Shown here one piece after another: positions 14,502 through 22,319 of a stretch of DNA of 33,454 nt. This stretch comes from JADLBR01 sp020847615 (GTDB taxonomy: Bacteria; Verrucomicrobiota; Verrucomicrobiia; JADLBR01): assembly GCA_026646655.1 (NCBI GenBank), contig JAPKHT010000056.1, positions 1 through 33,454 on the forward strand, given 5' to 3'. The translations under genes and the position numbers were made by a program. Every line of letters starts with the position of its first letter. Position 1 is the first letter of the stretch. Under the pieces are notes generated by a model that saw nothing but the letters and a program-made list of their open reading frames with translations, was not told the origin of the DNA and searched no databases.

Positions 14502-16238
14502 GTGAAGGGCGCGCGCGCCGTCCAGGAGCGGTGGGGTTCCCGGCTGGGCGTGATCCTCGCGGTGGCGGGGAGCGCGGTGGGGCTCGGGAATTTTCTGCGC
14601 TTTCCGGGCAAGGCCGCGGAGTGGGGCGGCGGGGCGTTCATGCTGGCCTACTTTGTTTCGCTCCTGGTCATAGGGCTGCCGATCTGTTGGGCGGAATGGA
14701 CGATGGGGCGCTATGCGGGGCAGAGGGGCTACCACTCCTGCCCCGGCATCCTGTTCTGCATCACCGGGAGAGGCGCGGCGAAGTACTTCGGGGTCATCGG
14801 GGTCGTGATCCCGGTGATCATCTACATGTACTACGTGTACATCGAGGCGTGGTGCCTGGGGTACGCGGTCAATTTCGCGATGGGCGCGATGTCGTTCCGC
14901 AGCGTGGCGGAGGCCGGGGCGCATTTCTCCGCATTCGTGGGCGCGGGCGGCGATGGCTCTGCCGTGGGTTTTCGGGCCGATCAGGTGGGCATCTATCTGG
15001 TGCTGGTGTTCGTGCTGAATTTCGTGCTCATCTATCGCGGGCTGGCGAAGGGCATCGAGTGGTGCTGCAAGTACGCCATGCCCGCGCTGATCGTGATCGG
15101 GCTGGTGGTGCTGGTGAGGGTGCTGACGCTGGGCGCGCCCGACGCGGCGAAGCCGCACCACAGCGTGGACAATGGGCTGGGGTTCATGTGGAACCCGACC
15201 AAGGTCGTACTCGAGGAGCGGGGTGCGGATGGCGCGTGGGCCCGGAGGGAGGAGCTGGTGGGGCGATCCGCGATCGACGCGGCGCGGGCGGAGGCCGGGT
15301 CGGGCGAGAGCCTGCGGGTGCGGGAGATCAGCCCGTGGGAGAGCCTCTGGAAACCGGAGCTATGGCTGACTGCCGCGGGACAGATCTTCTTCTCGCTGTC
15401 CGTGGGGTTCGGGATCATCCTGACGTACTCGAGCTACCTGAAGCGGGATGACGACGTGGTGCTGAGCGGGTTGGCGGCCACCAGCGCGAATGAATTTTGC
15501 GAGGTGGCGCTGGGGGGGCTGATCACGGTGCCTGCGGCGGTGGCATTTCTGGGGGTTGCGGAGGTGGCGGGGAAGGGGACATTCGGGCTGGGGTTCCACG
15601 TGCTGCCGATGGTCTTCTGCGAGATGCCCTGGGGCCCGGGGTTCGGTTTCCTGTTCTTCCTGCTGCTGTTTCTCGCGGCGCTGACCAGCTCGATATCCAT
15701 GCTGCAGCCGGGGATCGCATTCCTGGAGGAGGCGCTGTCCATCGGGCGCCGCGCCTCGGTATCTCTGCTCGGCTTCGTGACGGCGGTGGGCAGCGGGTTC
15801 GTGGTGTACTTCAGCAAGGGCATGAAGGCGCTGGACACGCTGGATTTCTGGGTGGGGACTTTTCTCATTTTCGTGCTGGCGACGGTGCAGATCATGATGT
15901 TCGCCTGGGGTTTTGGGGTGGAGCGGGGCCTGGCGGAGGCGCACAGGGGATCGTGCCTGCGGATCCCGAGGTTTTTCGTGCCGGTCATGAGATATGTCTG
16001 CCCGCTGTTTCTGCTGGCGATTTTCGTGATGTGGTTGGCGATTGACGTGTTTGGCATCCATCGGGTGGGCGCGGCGCCCGAGATGAGCGGTTACATCCGC
16101 GACTTGTTCGCGGCCCCGGTGAACCCCGTGGCGTGGATGTCGGTGGGGCTCATCGCCATGGTGGGCGGGATGGTGTGGCTGATCGTGCTGGCGTCGCGCG
16201 CCTACAGGGATCCGGATCGAGAGGGGGGTGGCCAGTGA
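14502..16238 (+). CDS. LeuT-like sodium-dependent transporter (NSS/SNF family)
   Basis: 578 aa from a GTG at 14502 preceded by a strong ribosome binding site (GGGGAGGGG, 14488-14496). NSS transporters import amino acids or related solutes with Na+. Segment 1 (RLGVILAVAGSAVGLGNFLRFP) is split here into RLGVILAVAGSA and VGLGNFLRFP; it nearly matches the unwound TM1 of LeuT that holds both sodium sites and the substrate. GGGAFMLAYF follows as TM2. Twelve hydrophobic segments are visible. A longer loop of about 60 residues (after GFMWNP) precedes the SLSVGFGIILTYSSYL segment that corresponds to TM6-TM7. The stop overlaps the start of the small partner gene (GTGA). The substrate is not certain; the small subunit points to methionine/alanine. 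Confidence 0.92.
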   Translation: MKGARAVQERWGSRLGVILAVAGSAVGLGNFLRFPGKAAEWGGGAFMLAYFVSLLVIGLPICWAEWTMGRYAGQRGYHSCPGILFCITGRGAAKYFGVIGVVIPVIIYMYYVYIEAWCLGYAVNFAMGAMSFRSVAEAGAHFSAFVGAGGDGSAVGFRADQVGIYLVLVFVLNFVLIYRGLAKGIEWCCKYAMPALIVIGLVVLVRVLTLGAPDAAKPHHSVDNGLGFMWNPTKVVLEERGADGAWARREELVGRSAIDAARAEAGSGESLRVREISPWESLWKPELWLTAAGQIFFSLSVGFGIILTYSSYLKRDDDVVLSGLAATSANEFCEVALGGLITVPAAVAFLGVAEVAGKGTFGLGFHVLPMVFCEMPWGPGFGFLFFLLLFLAALTSSISMLQPGIAFLEEALSIGRRASVSLLGFVTAVGSGFVVYFSKGMKALDTLDFWVGTFLIFVLATVQIMMFAWGFGVERGLAEAHRGSCLRIPRFFVPVMRYVCPLFLLAIFVMWLAIDVFGIHRVGAAPEMSGYIRDLFAAPVNPVAWMSVGLIAMVGGMVWLIVLASRAYRDPDREGGGQ

Positions 16239-16399
16239 CCGCGGGCGGCTGGGTCGTGCTGGTGGCGTCGGTCGGGCTGGTCGTCGCCCTCTTCGCGTGG
16301 TGCGTGTGGAAAGTCCTGACGACACCGGGCGAGTCAGAGCGGGTGCACGGTTTCGAGTTTGAGACACCGGACGAGAAGGCGGAGCGCGAGGCGGACTGA
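16235..16399 (+). CDS. MetS-like small subunit of the NSS transporter
   Basis: 54 aa, starting at a GTG that overlaps the transporter stop (GTGA). It has a single membrane helix (GWVVLVASVGLVVALFAWCV), then a short acidic tail ending DEKAEREAD. This matches the layout of MetS, the ~60-aa accessory subunit of the MetP methionine/alanine importer of Corynebacterium. Such small partners are found next to bacterial NSS genes. The identification rests on size, topology and coupling, not on a sequence match that I could run. Confidence 0.7.
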   Translation: MTAGGWVVLVASVGLVVALFAWCVWKVLTTPGESERVHGFEFETPDEKAEREAD

Positions 16400-16468
16400 G
16401 CGGGGGGATTTTGCTTGTGCGGCGACCGCGCGGCGAGCAAGTTGAAAAACAGGCACGGGGAGTCAAAG

Positions 16469-17410
16469 ATGGCAGCGAAGAAACCACAGTTGAAGGTCAA
16501 GGCGAAGAGGCCCGTGAAGCGCGCGAAGGTCGCGGTGAGGCCGGCGGCGAAGAAGAAGGCGCGGGCGGTGAGGCGGGGTCCCGCGGTGACGGCCCGGCCG
16601 CACGTGACGCGGCGCCCGGAAGAGGATCCGGGCGTGCTGAAGTTCGTGGTGATGCAGCCCGAGATGCCGGAGATCCCCCCGGCGCCAGAGTTCGAGGACT
16701 TGGGCGAACTGCCCGAGTCGTACGGGACGAACCGGGTCTTCTTGATCGCGCGGGACCCGCACTGGTTCTACGCGTACTGGGACATCAGCCGGGAACGGCT
16801 TGCGGAGGCGCGGGCCGCGTCGCGGGAGGGGCAGGTGTTCTTGCAGGTGTGCGAGTCCGGGGGCGCGTGCGTCCAGCAGATTATGGTGCCCGGCGAGGCG
16901 CGCAATTGGTTCATCTATGCGGGCAGGCCGGGTGTGGAGCTGTACGCGGAGCTGGGCTATTTCGATGCGTCCGGGGCGTTTCGGTCCATGGGGCGATCGG
17001 GCCTGGCGCGGGCGCCCAAGGATGCGCCCTCGGATGATCTCGGGGCGAGGTTCGTGACGATACCGATGAGCCTGTCGTTCCGGGAGCTGTTGGATCTGGT
17101 CGCCGGCGAGCGGCACGATGGCGAGGAGCTGGTGGAGACGCTGGCGCGCCTGCAGGAGCGCGGGTTCAAGTTGCCGTTCGAGGTGGGGGCTGGGCCTGGG
17201 TTGTCGGAGGAGGCGCGGGAGGTGCTGTTCCGGCAGTTCATGGTGGAGTTCAGCCGCAGGTATTGGATGGGTTCGATGGAACTCGCCGAGCGATGGCAGC
17301 AGGCGGGGCGGGTGTCCGGTTTGCCGCCGGGGGTGCCGTTCGGGGCGTCGTTCGGCGGCAGCCCGATGGGGGGTCCTGCCTGGAGCGGCACGATCCCCCG
17401 GGGGGCGTGA
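16469..17410 (+). CDS. DUF4912 domain protein with basic N-terminal tail
   Basis: 313 aa from the ATG at 16469, which has CGGGGAG upstream; an earlier in-frame ATG at 16415 is less likely. Residues 2-50 are a Lys/Arg/Ala/Pro-rich tail with AAKK-type repeats like those of histone H1-like proteins. The DUF4912 core follows: NRVFLIARDPHWFYAYWDIS (88-107), then a strand-rich part through NWFIYAGRPGVELYAELGYF. The C-terminus contains YWMGSMELAERW and a Gly/Pro-rich end (GGSPMGGPAWSG). DUF4912 proteins are common in PVC bacteria and cyanobacteria, often near glycogen-type GH57 enzymes. Here the neighbour is smc, 70 bases downstream. The biochemical role is unknown; the fold is suspected to bind carbohydrate or protein. 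Confidence 0.85.
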   Translation: MAAKKPQLKVKAKRPVKRAKVAVRPAAKKKARAVRRGPAVTARPHVTRRPEEDPGVLKFVVMQPEMPEIPPAPEFEDLGELPESYGTNRVFLIARDPHWFYAYWDISRERLAEARAASREGQVFLQVCESGGACVQQIMVPGEARNWFIYAGRPGVELYAELGYFDASGAFRSMGRSGLARAPKDAPSDDLGARFVTIPMSLSFRELLDLVAGERHDGEELVETLARLQERGFKLPFEVGAGPGLSEEAREVLFRQFMVEFSRRYWMGSMELAERWQQAGRVSGLPPGVPFGASFGGSPMGGPAWSGTIPRGA

Positions 17411-17480
17411 GGCGCCGCATCCCGGGCCGCCCGCGTTTCCGCTTTACGTTTCGCGTGCGGCCTTTTGACTTCCACGCACC

Positions 17481-20400
17481 ATGTATCTGAAGAGCATTGA
17501 GATGCTCGGGTTCAAGTCTTTTGCCGAGAAGACGCGGCTCGACTTTCATCCCGGCGTGACGGCGATCGTCGGCCCCAACGGGTGCGGCAAATCCAACGTC
17601 CTGGATTCGATCCGATGGGTCCTGGGCGAGCAGTCGCCGAAGGCGCTCCGCGGCAGCGAGATGGCGGACGTGATATTCAACGGCACCGACAGCCGGAAGC
17701 AGATCGGCATGGCGGAGGTCAGCATGACCTTTGCCGGCTGCCGCGAGGCGCTCAAGACCGATTACGATGAGGTCACGGTGACGCGCCGGGTTTTCCGGGA
17801 CGGGAAGGGCGAGTACGAGATCAACAGGACGCCGTGCCGGCTGAGGGACATCCATCACCTGTTCATGGACACCGGCATCGGCCGGACGGCGTACTCCATC
17901 ATGGAGCAGGGGAAGATCGACAAGGTGCTGTCGTCGCGCCCCGAGGATCGGCGCGAGATTTTCGAGGAGGCGGCGGGGATAACGAAGTACAAGGCGCAGC
18001 GCAAGGAGGCGCTCCGGAAGCTGGAATACACGGAGTCGAACCTGCTGCGGCTGGCGGACATCATCCGGGAGGTGTCGCGGCAGATCGGCTCGCTGCAGAG
18101 GCAGGCGAACAAGGCCAGGCGCTACAAGGAGATTCACGACCGCCTTCGGGACATCGAGCTGCGGGTGGGCGCGCGGGGTTATCGCGACATGTCGGGGAGG
18201 ATCGCGGCGCTGGGGGAGACGATCGCGGAACTGGACCGGGTCGTGACGGAACTCGGCGAGAAGATTGCGGCCGAGGAGACGGAGCTCGAGCAGTGGCGCG
18301 CGCACGGCGAGGAGGTCGAGACGGCGCTGGAGAAATCGCGTCAGGAGCGCGGGGCCGCCCTTTCCGCCGTGGAGAGGGCCGAGGGTCAGCGCGCGTTGAA
18401 CATGGAACGGCTGGCGGACCTCGACGCGGCCGATGCCTCCGCGACGGCGGCCATCGCGTCCGCGGAGGAGAGGCTGGCGGTCCAGCGGAAGGACCTGGGC
18501 GCGATCGACGGCGAGGTCGAGGGTGCGGTGGCGGAGCTGCGTGCGTGCCGGGATCATCTGGCGCGGACCGTGAAGCAGCTGGCGGACGCCTCCGAGCTGG
18601 TGGCCAAGGGGCGGGCGGAGGTGGCGGAGCGACGGGAGCGGCTCACGACCGCGGAGGGTGATTTTCAGTCGCTCGTGGCCCAGATCGCGGGCTGGGATCT
18701 TCAGAAGCGAACGCACGTGTTGCGCGTGGAGGCGGCGAACAAGGAACTGGAACGGGCCAAGGCGCAGCTCGACCAGGAGAGGGAGGCCAACGCCGGGGCG
18801 GAATCGGCGCTTTCGGCGGCGCGGGTGAGGCGCACGGAGGCCGGTGACGGTGTGGAGGCCCGCAAGGTCCGGCTCAGGGAGGTGAGCGAGAGCCTGGCCG
18901 CCAGATCCCGGAGGCGGGCGGAGTTGGAGCAGGCGGTCGCGGGCCTGAAGAGCCAGCTCGAGCTGTTGAAGCGGATGGCGGCGACGCACGAGGGGATTGG
19001 CTCGGCGGCGCAGGCGGTCTTGGGGGCCGCGGGAAAGGGTCAACTCGAGGGGGTGGATGTTCGGGAGGCGCTGGCGGACGCGATCAAGATCGAGGCTGGG
19101 TCGGAGGGTGCCATCGGGTTGCTGCTGGGCGACCGGGTGGAGGCACTCCTCATGGAGGACGGCGGGGCGGCCCGGAAGATCTTGGGGTTCCTGAAGACCT
19201 CGGGGGGCGGGCGCCTGCTGCTGGCGCCGGCGGTTTTCCCCCGCGTGCGATGGAAGGCGCCGGAGCGCGCGTCGTCGGCGCTGAAGTTCGTTTCGGCCGA
19301 GGGTGCGGCGCGCCGCCTCTTGGAGGTGCTCCTGGGTCACGCCTACGTGGCGGAGGACCTGGAAGGGGCGATGAAGCTCAAGGCCGAGTTGCCTCACGCG
19401 GCGATCGCGACCAAGGATGGGCACCTCATCACGCCGGAGGGCGTCATCGTGTCGGGCGCGGGAGGGGATGTCGCGCGCGGGGGACTGCTGACCCGGAAGC
19501 GCGAGATGGCGGAACTGGAGCAGAGGCTCGCGAAGGCCGCCGGGGAACTGGACGACGCGATATCGCAGGAGGAGGCGGTGCGCATCCAGCGGGAGGAGGC
19601 CGACAGGCGCGTCGAGCAGGCGACGGTGGACGTAATGGCCGCGGACGAGGCGATGCGGATCGCGGAGCGCGAGTGGCACGTGTGGCAGAAGCGCCGTGAC
19701 GACCTGCAGCGGCGGATCGAGGCCATCGAGGGCGAGATCCGGCACATCGGCGAAAGCGGCGAGGAGATGGGCGAGCAGGAGCGGGCGCAGCTCCGGCGGC
19801 GCGACGAGATGGGCCAGGTGCTGGAGGCGGTGCGATCGGAGATCAAGGGCGCCGAGGCGGAGCTGCCGGCGCTGGTTGCGCGGGAGGCCGAGTTGAATGG
19901 CCGGGCGCTGGAATTGCGCGTCAGCGCCGCGGGGCTCGAGGAGAAGGAGCTGGGGCTCAGGGCGCGACGGGCGCCCCTGGCGGCGCTGGTCGCCGACTTG
20001 GAAGAGACGTGCAAGTCGCGGCGCTCCATCATCGAGGCCAACGCGGCGAAGCGGGGGCAGTTCCAGGAAGAGAACGAGCGGCTTGTCCGGCAGGCGGACG
20101 AGGGCCGGGCGCAGGTGGCACAGCTGGACGAGTATCTGAAGGCGCTCCAAGACCAGAGGGCGGCTGCTCACGAGGCGATCCGTTCGCGGGAGGACGAGAT
20201 CAAGGGGCGGCGCCGGCTGCAGCACGAGAGGCAGGAGGAGCGGGGGCGGATCGACGTCGATCTTGCCAGAATCCGGATGGACCTGGATGCGCTGGTGTCC
20301 CGGATACAACGCGCCTACCGGGTGGACCTGGCGGAGTATGTCGCAAGTGCCGGGCAGGAGGCGACCCCCGGCGAGGCGGAAGCGCAGCCCGGCGCCGAGG

Positions 20401-21188
20401 CGTCCGCCCCGGTGGAGGCGACATCGGCCGAGCCCGAGCCCGAGCCCGAGCCGGACTGGGCGGCGCTGGAGGCCGAGTCAGCCCAGCTCAGGGAACGCCT
20501 TGACTCGATGGGCCCGGTGAACCTCGAGGCGATCACGGAATACGACGAGCTCGAGGCCCGGCATCGTTTCCTGGAGGAGCAGCAGCGGGACCTGCTCAAC
20601 TCCAAGGAGCAACTCATGCAGGCCATCGCGCGCATCAACCGGACATCCCGGCAACTGTTCGCGGAGACCTTCGAGAAAGTGGCGCAGAATTTTCAGGAGA
20701 CGTTCTCGGAGCTGTTTGGCGGTGGCAAGGCGACGCTGACGCTGATGGACGAGGCCGATCCGCTGGAGTCGGGCATCGACATATCGGCGAAGCCGCCCGG
20801 CAAGCAGCTCGCGCACATCACGCTCCTGTCGGGCGGGGAGCGGACGATGACGGCGGTGGCGCTGCTGTTCGCGATCTACATGGTGCGGCCGAGCCCCTTC
20901 TGCATCCTGGACGAGATGGACGCGCCGCTGGATGAGTCCAACATCAATCGGTTCATCGACATGCTGAAGAGGTTCGTGACGCAGTCGCAGTTTCTTCTGA
21001 TCACGCACAACAAGCGCACCATAGGGTTCGCGGACGCCCTGTACGGGGTGACGATGGAAGAGAGCGGCGTATCGAAGGTGATGTCGGTGCGCTTCCGGAC
21101 GCGGGATGGCGACGGCGGCGGGGTGATGGACACGGCGACCGACGGCCCTGGCGGAGGAGATCCCCAGGCCCCGGTGGCCCCGGCGTGA
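17481..21188 (+). CDS. smc: chromosome segregation ATPase SMC
   Basis: 1235 aa, normal for SMC. The N-terminal head has Walker A GPNGCGKSN (31-39) and the motif WVLGEQSPKALRG. Long coiled coils (about 170-500 and 680-930) flank a hinge near 510-650. The C-terminal head has the signature LLSGGERTMTAVALLF (from residue 1115) and Walker B CILDEMDAPLDESN with D1144/E1145. SMC compacts and segregates DNA as a dimer with ScpA/ScpB, which are not encoded here. A low-complexity acidic insert rich in Ala/Pro/Glu (about 955-990, including EPEPEPEPD) interrupts the distal coil, and the last ~25 residues are a Gly/Asp/Pro tail. The ATG at 17481 gives the canonical start MYLKSIEMLGFKSF. Confidence 0.97.
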   Translation: MYLKSIEMLGFKSFAEKTRLDFHPGVTAIVGPNGCGKSNVLDSIRWVLGEQSPKALRGSEMADVIFNGTDSRKQIGMAEVSMTFAGCREALKTDYDEVTVTRRVFRDGKGEYEINRTPCRLRDIHHLFMDTGIGRTAYSIMEQGKIDKVLSSRPEDRREIFEEAAGITKYKAQRKEALRKLEYTESNLLRLADIIREVSRQIGSLQRQANKARRYKEIHDRLRDIELRVGARGYRDMSGRIAALGETIAELDRVVTELGEKIAAEETELEQWRAHGEEVETALEKSRQERGAALSAVERAEGQRALNMERLADLDAADASATAAIASAEERLAVQRKDLGAIDGEVEGAVAELRACRDHLARTVKQLADASELVAKGRAEVAERRERLTTAEGDFQSLVAQIAGWDLQKRTHVLRVEAANKELERAKAQLDQEREANAGAESALSAARVRRTEAGDGVEARKVRLREVSESLAARSRRRAELEQAVAGLKSQLELLKRMAATHEGIGSAAQAVLGAAGKGQLEGVDVREALADAIKIEAGSEGAIGLLLGDRVEALLMEDGGAARKILGFLKTSGGGRLLLAPAVFPRVRWKAPERASSALKFVSAEGAARRLLEVLLGHAYVAEDLEGAMKLKAELPHAAIATKDGHLITPEGVIVSGAGGDVARGGLLTRKREMAELEQRLAKAAGELDDAISQEEAVRIQREEADRRVEQATVDVMAADEAMRIAEREWHVWQKRRDDLQRRIEAIEGEIRHIGESGEEMGEQERAQLRRRDEMGQVLEAVRSEIKGAEAELPALVAREAELNGRALELRVSAAGLEEKELGLRARRAPLAALVADLEETCKSRRSIIEANAAKRGQFQEENERLVRQADEGRAQVAQLDEYLKALQDQRAAAHEAIRSREDEIKGRRRLQHERQEERGRIDVDLARIRMDLDALVSRIQRAYRVDLAEYVASAGQEATPGEAEAQPGAEASAPVEATSAEPEPEPEPDWAALEAESAQLRERLDSMGPVNLEAITEYDELEARHRFLEEQQRDLLNSKEQLMQAIARINRTSRQLFAETFEKVAQNFQETFSELFGGGKATLTLMDEADPLESGIDISAKPPGKQLAHITLLSGGERTMTAVALLFAIYMVRPSPFCILDEMDAPLDESNINRFIDMLKRFVTQSQFLLITHNKRTIGFADALYGVTMEESGVSKVMSVRFRTRDGDGGGVMDTATDGPGGGDPQAPVAPA

Positions 21189-21219
21189 GACGGCCGGGCC
21201 ATTTCTGGTGCGAAAGGAT

Positions 21220-21248
21220 TTGCCAACGGGGAAAACTGCTTCAAGAAT
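21220..21248 (+). promoter_or_regulatory. weak promoter candidate for the sigma factor gene
   Basis: TTGCCA (21220-21225), 17 bases, AAGAAT (21243-21248, 4/6). It would give a leader of about 80 bases. The ribosome binding site is GAGGGGG near 21324. Confidence 0.3.
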
Positions 21249-21335
21249 TCTCCAGTGTGGTGAGGAGAGCGGGATCGCGAGTATTCATCGTGGCGCGCGT
21301 GTGGGGCGGGGGCGCCCGAGCCGAGGGGGTTCAGC

Positions 21336-22307
21336 ATGGCGACGGGTGATTCTGGTCCTAGAGATACGGAGAGTCCGATAAAGATCTATCTGCGGGAGAT
21401 CGGCGAGGTTTCGCTGATCACGCAGGCGGAGGAGGTGCGCCTGGCCAAGCAGATCCACGCGGGCATCCGGGCGGAGGCCGAGCTGAAGAAGTTGCGGCAG
21501 CGCGATCCTTCGAGGGGCAAGGGGTCGAAGAGGGCGGCGGGTGCCGCGCGCGCCAGGGCGCTGGCGGAGACGATGGAGAGTGGGGCCGAGGCGCGCCAGC
21601 GGATGATCAAGGCCAATCTCCGGCTGGTCGTGAAGATCGCCCAGGACTACGCGAACTACGGGCTGCCACTGCTGGACCTGATATCGGAGGGCAACATTGG
21701 CCTGATGAAGGCGGTGGAGCGTTTCGAGCCGAGGAAGGGTGCCAAGCTGAGCACCTACGCGGCATGGTGGATCAAGCAGGCGGTGAAACGGGCGCTGGCC
21801 AATCAGGGCAAGACGATCCGGTTGCCCGTGCACATGGCGGACAAGATCTCGAGGATGCGGCGGATCGCGGCGCAGCTCAGCGAGGAATTCGGGCGGGATC
21901 CGACCGACGAGGAACTGGCCGAGGAACTGGGCATCTCGGCGGCGAAGGTGTCGCAGCTGCGAAGCGCGTCGGTGCGCCCGGCCTCCCTGAACTCGACGAT
22001 CGGGGATTCGGACGGGTCGGAGCTCGGGGAGCTGGTGGGCGACGAGGCGGCCTTCACGCCCTCGGAGTGGGTGCAGACCAACGACATCACCAATGAGATG
22101 CTGCGCTTGCTGGGGGTGCTCGACGAGCGGGAGCGGGCGATCCTCAAGATGAGGTATGGGCTGGATGGCGGCGAGGCGATGACGCTCGAGGAGGTGGGCG
22201 AGCGGTTCAAGGTGACGCGGGAGCGCATCCGGCAGCTGCAGAACATCGGGCTGCGAAAATTGCGGCGGGCGATCGACAGGAAAGATCGCTGTTCGACCGA
22301 GCGCTGA
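21336..22307 (+). CDS. sigma70-family RNA polymerase sigma factor (RpoD/SigA-type)
   Basis: 323 aa. Region 1.2 (SPIKIYLREIGEVSLITQAE, 13-32), region 2 (NLRLVVKIAQDYANYG, then DLISEGNIGLMKAVERF and STYAAWWIKQAVKRAL, 94-153), region 3 (170-240) and region 4 with its helix-turn-helix (MTLEEVGERFKVTRERIRQL, 282-301) are all present. Region 1.1 is absent, and a basic Lys/Arg/Ala-rich stretch (about 43-85) separates regions 1.2 and 2.1. The recognition residues are of the primary-sigma type, so it should read TTGACA/TATAAT promoters like those seen in this window. It may be the housekeeping factor or a group 2 relative; length alone does not decide. hrpB begins 12 bases after its stop. Confidence 0.93.
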   Translation: MATGDSGPRDTESPIKIYLREIGEVSLITQAEEVRLAKQIHAGIRAEAELKKLRQRDPSRGKGSKRAAGAARARALAETMESGAEARQRMIKANLRLVVKIAQDYANYGLPLLDLISEGNIGLMKAVERFEPRKGAKLSTYAAWWIKQAVKRALANQGKTIRLPVHMADKISRMRRIAAQLSEEFGRDPTDEELAEELGISAAKVSQLRSASVRPASLNSTIGDSDGSELGELVGDEAAFTPSEWVQTNDITNEMLRLLGVLDERERAILKMRYGLDGGEAMTLEEVGERFKVTRERIRQLQNIGLRKLRRAIDRKDRCSTER

Positions 22308-22319
22308 GAGAGCGCCATC

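Noticed and set aside
17250..20309. A 1019-codon open frame on the minus strand opposite smc
   Set aside because: Compositional shadow of smc: Leu/Arg/Pro-rich, no motifs, and crosses from the DUF4912 gene into smc.
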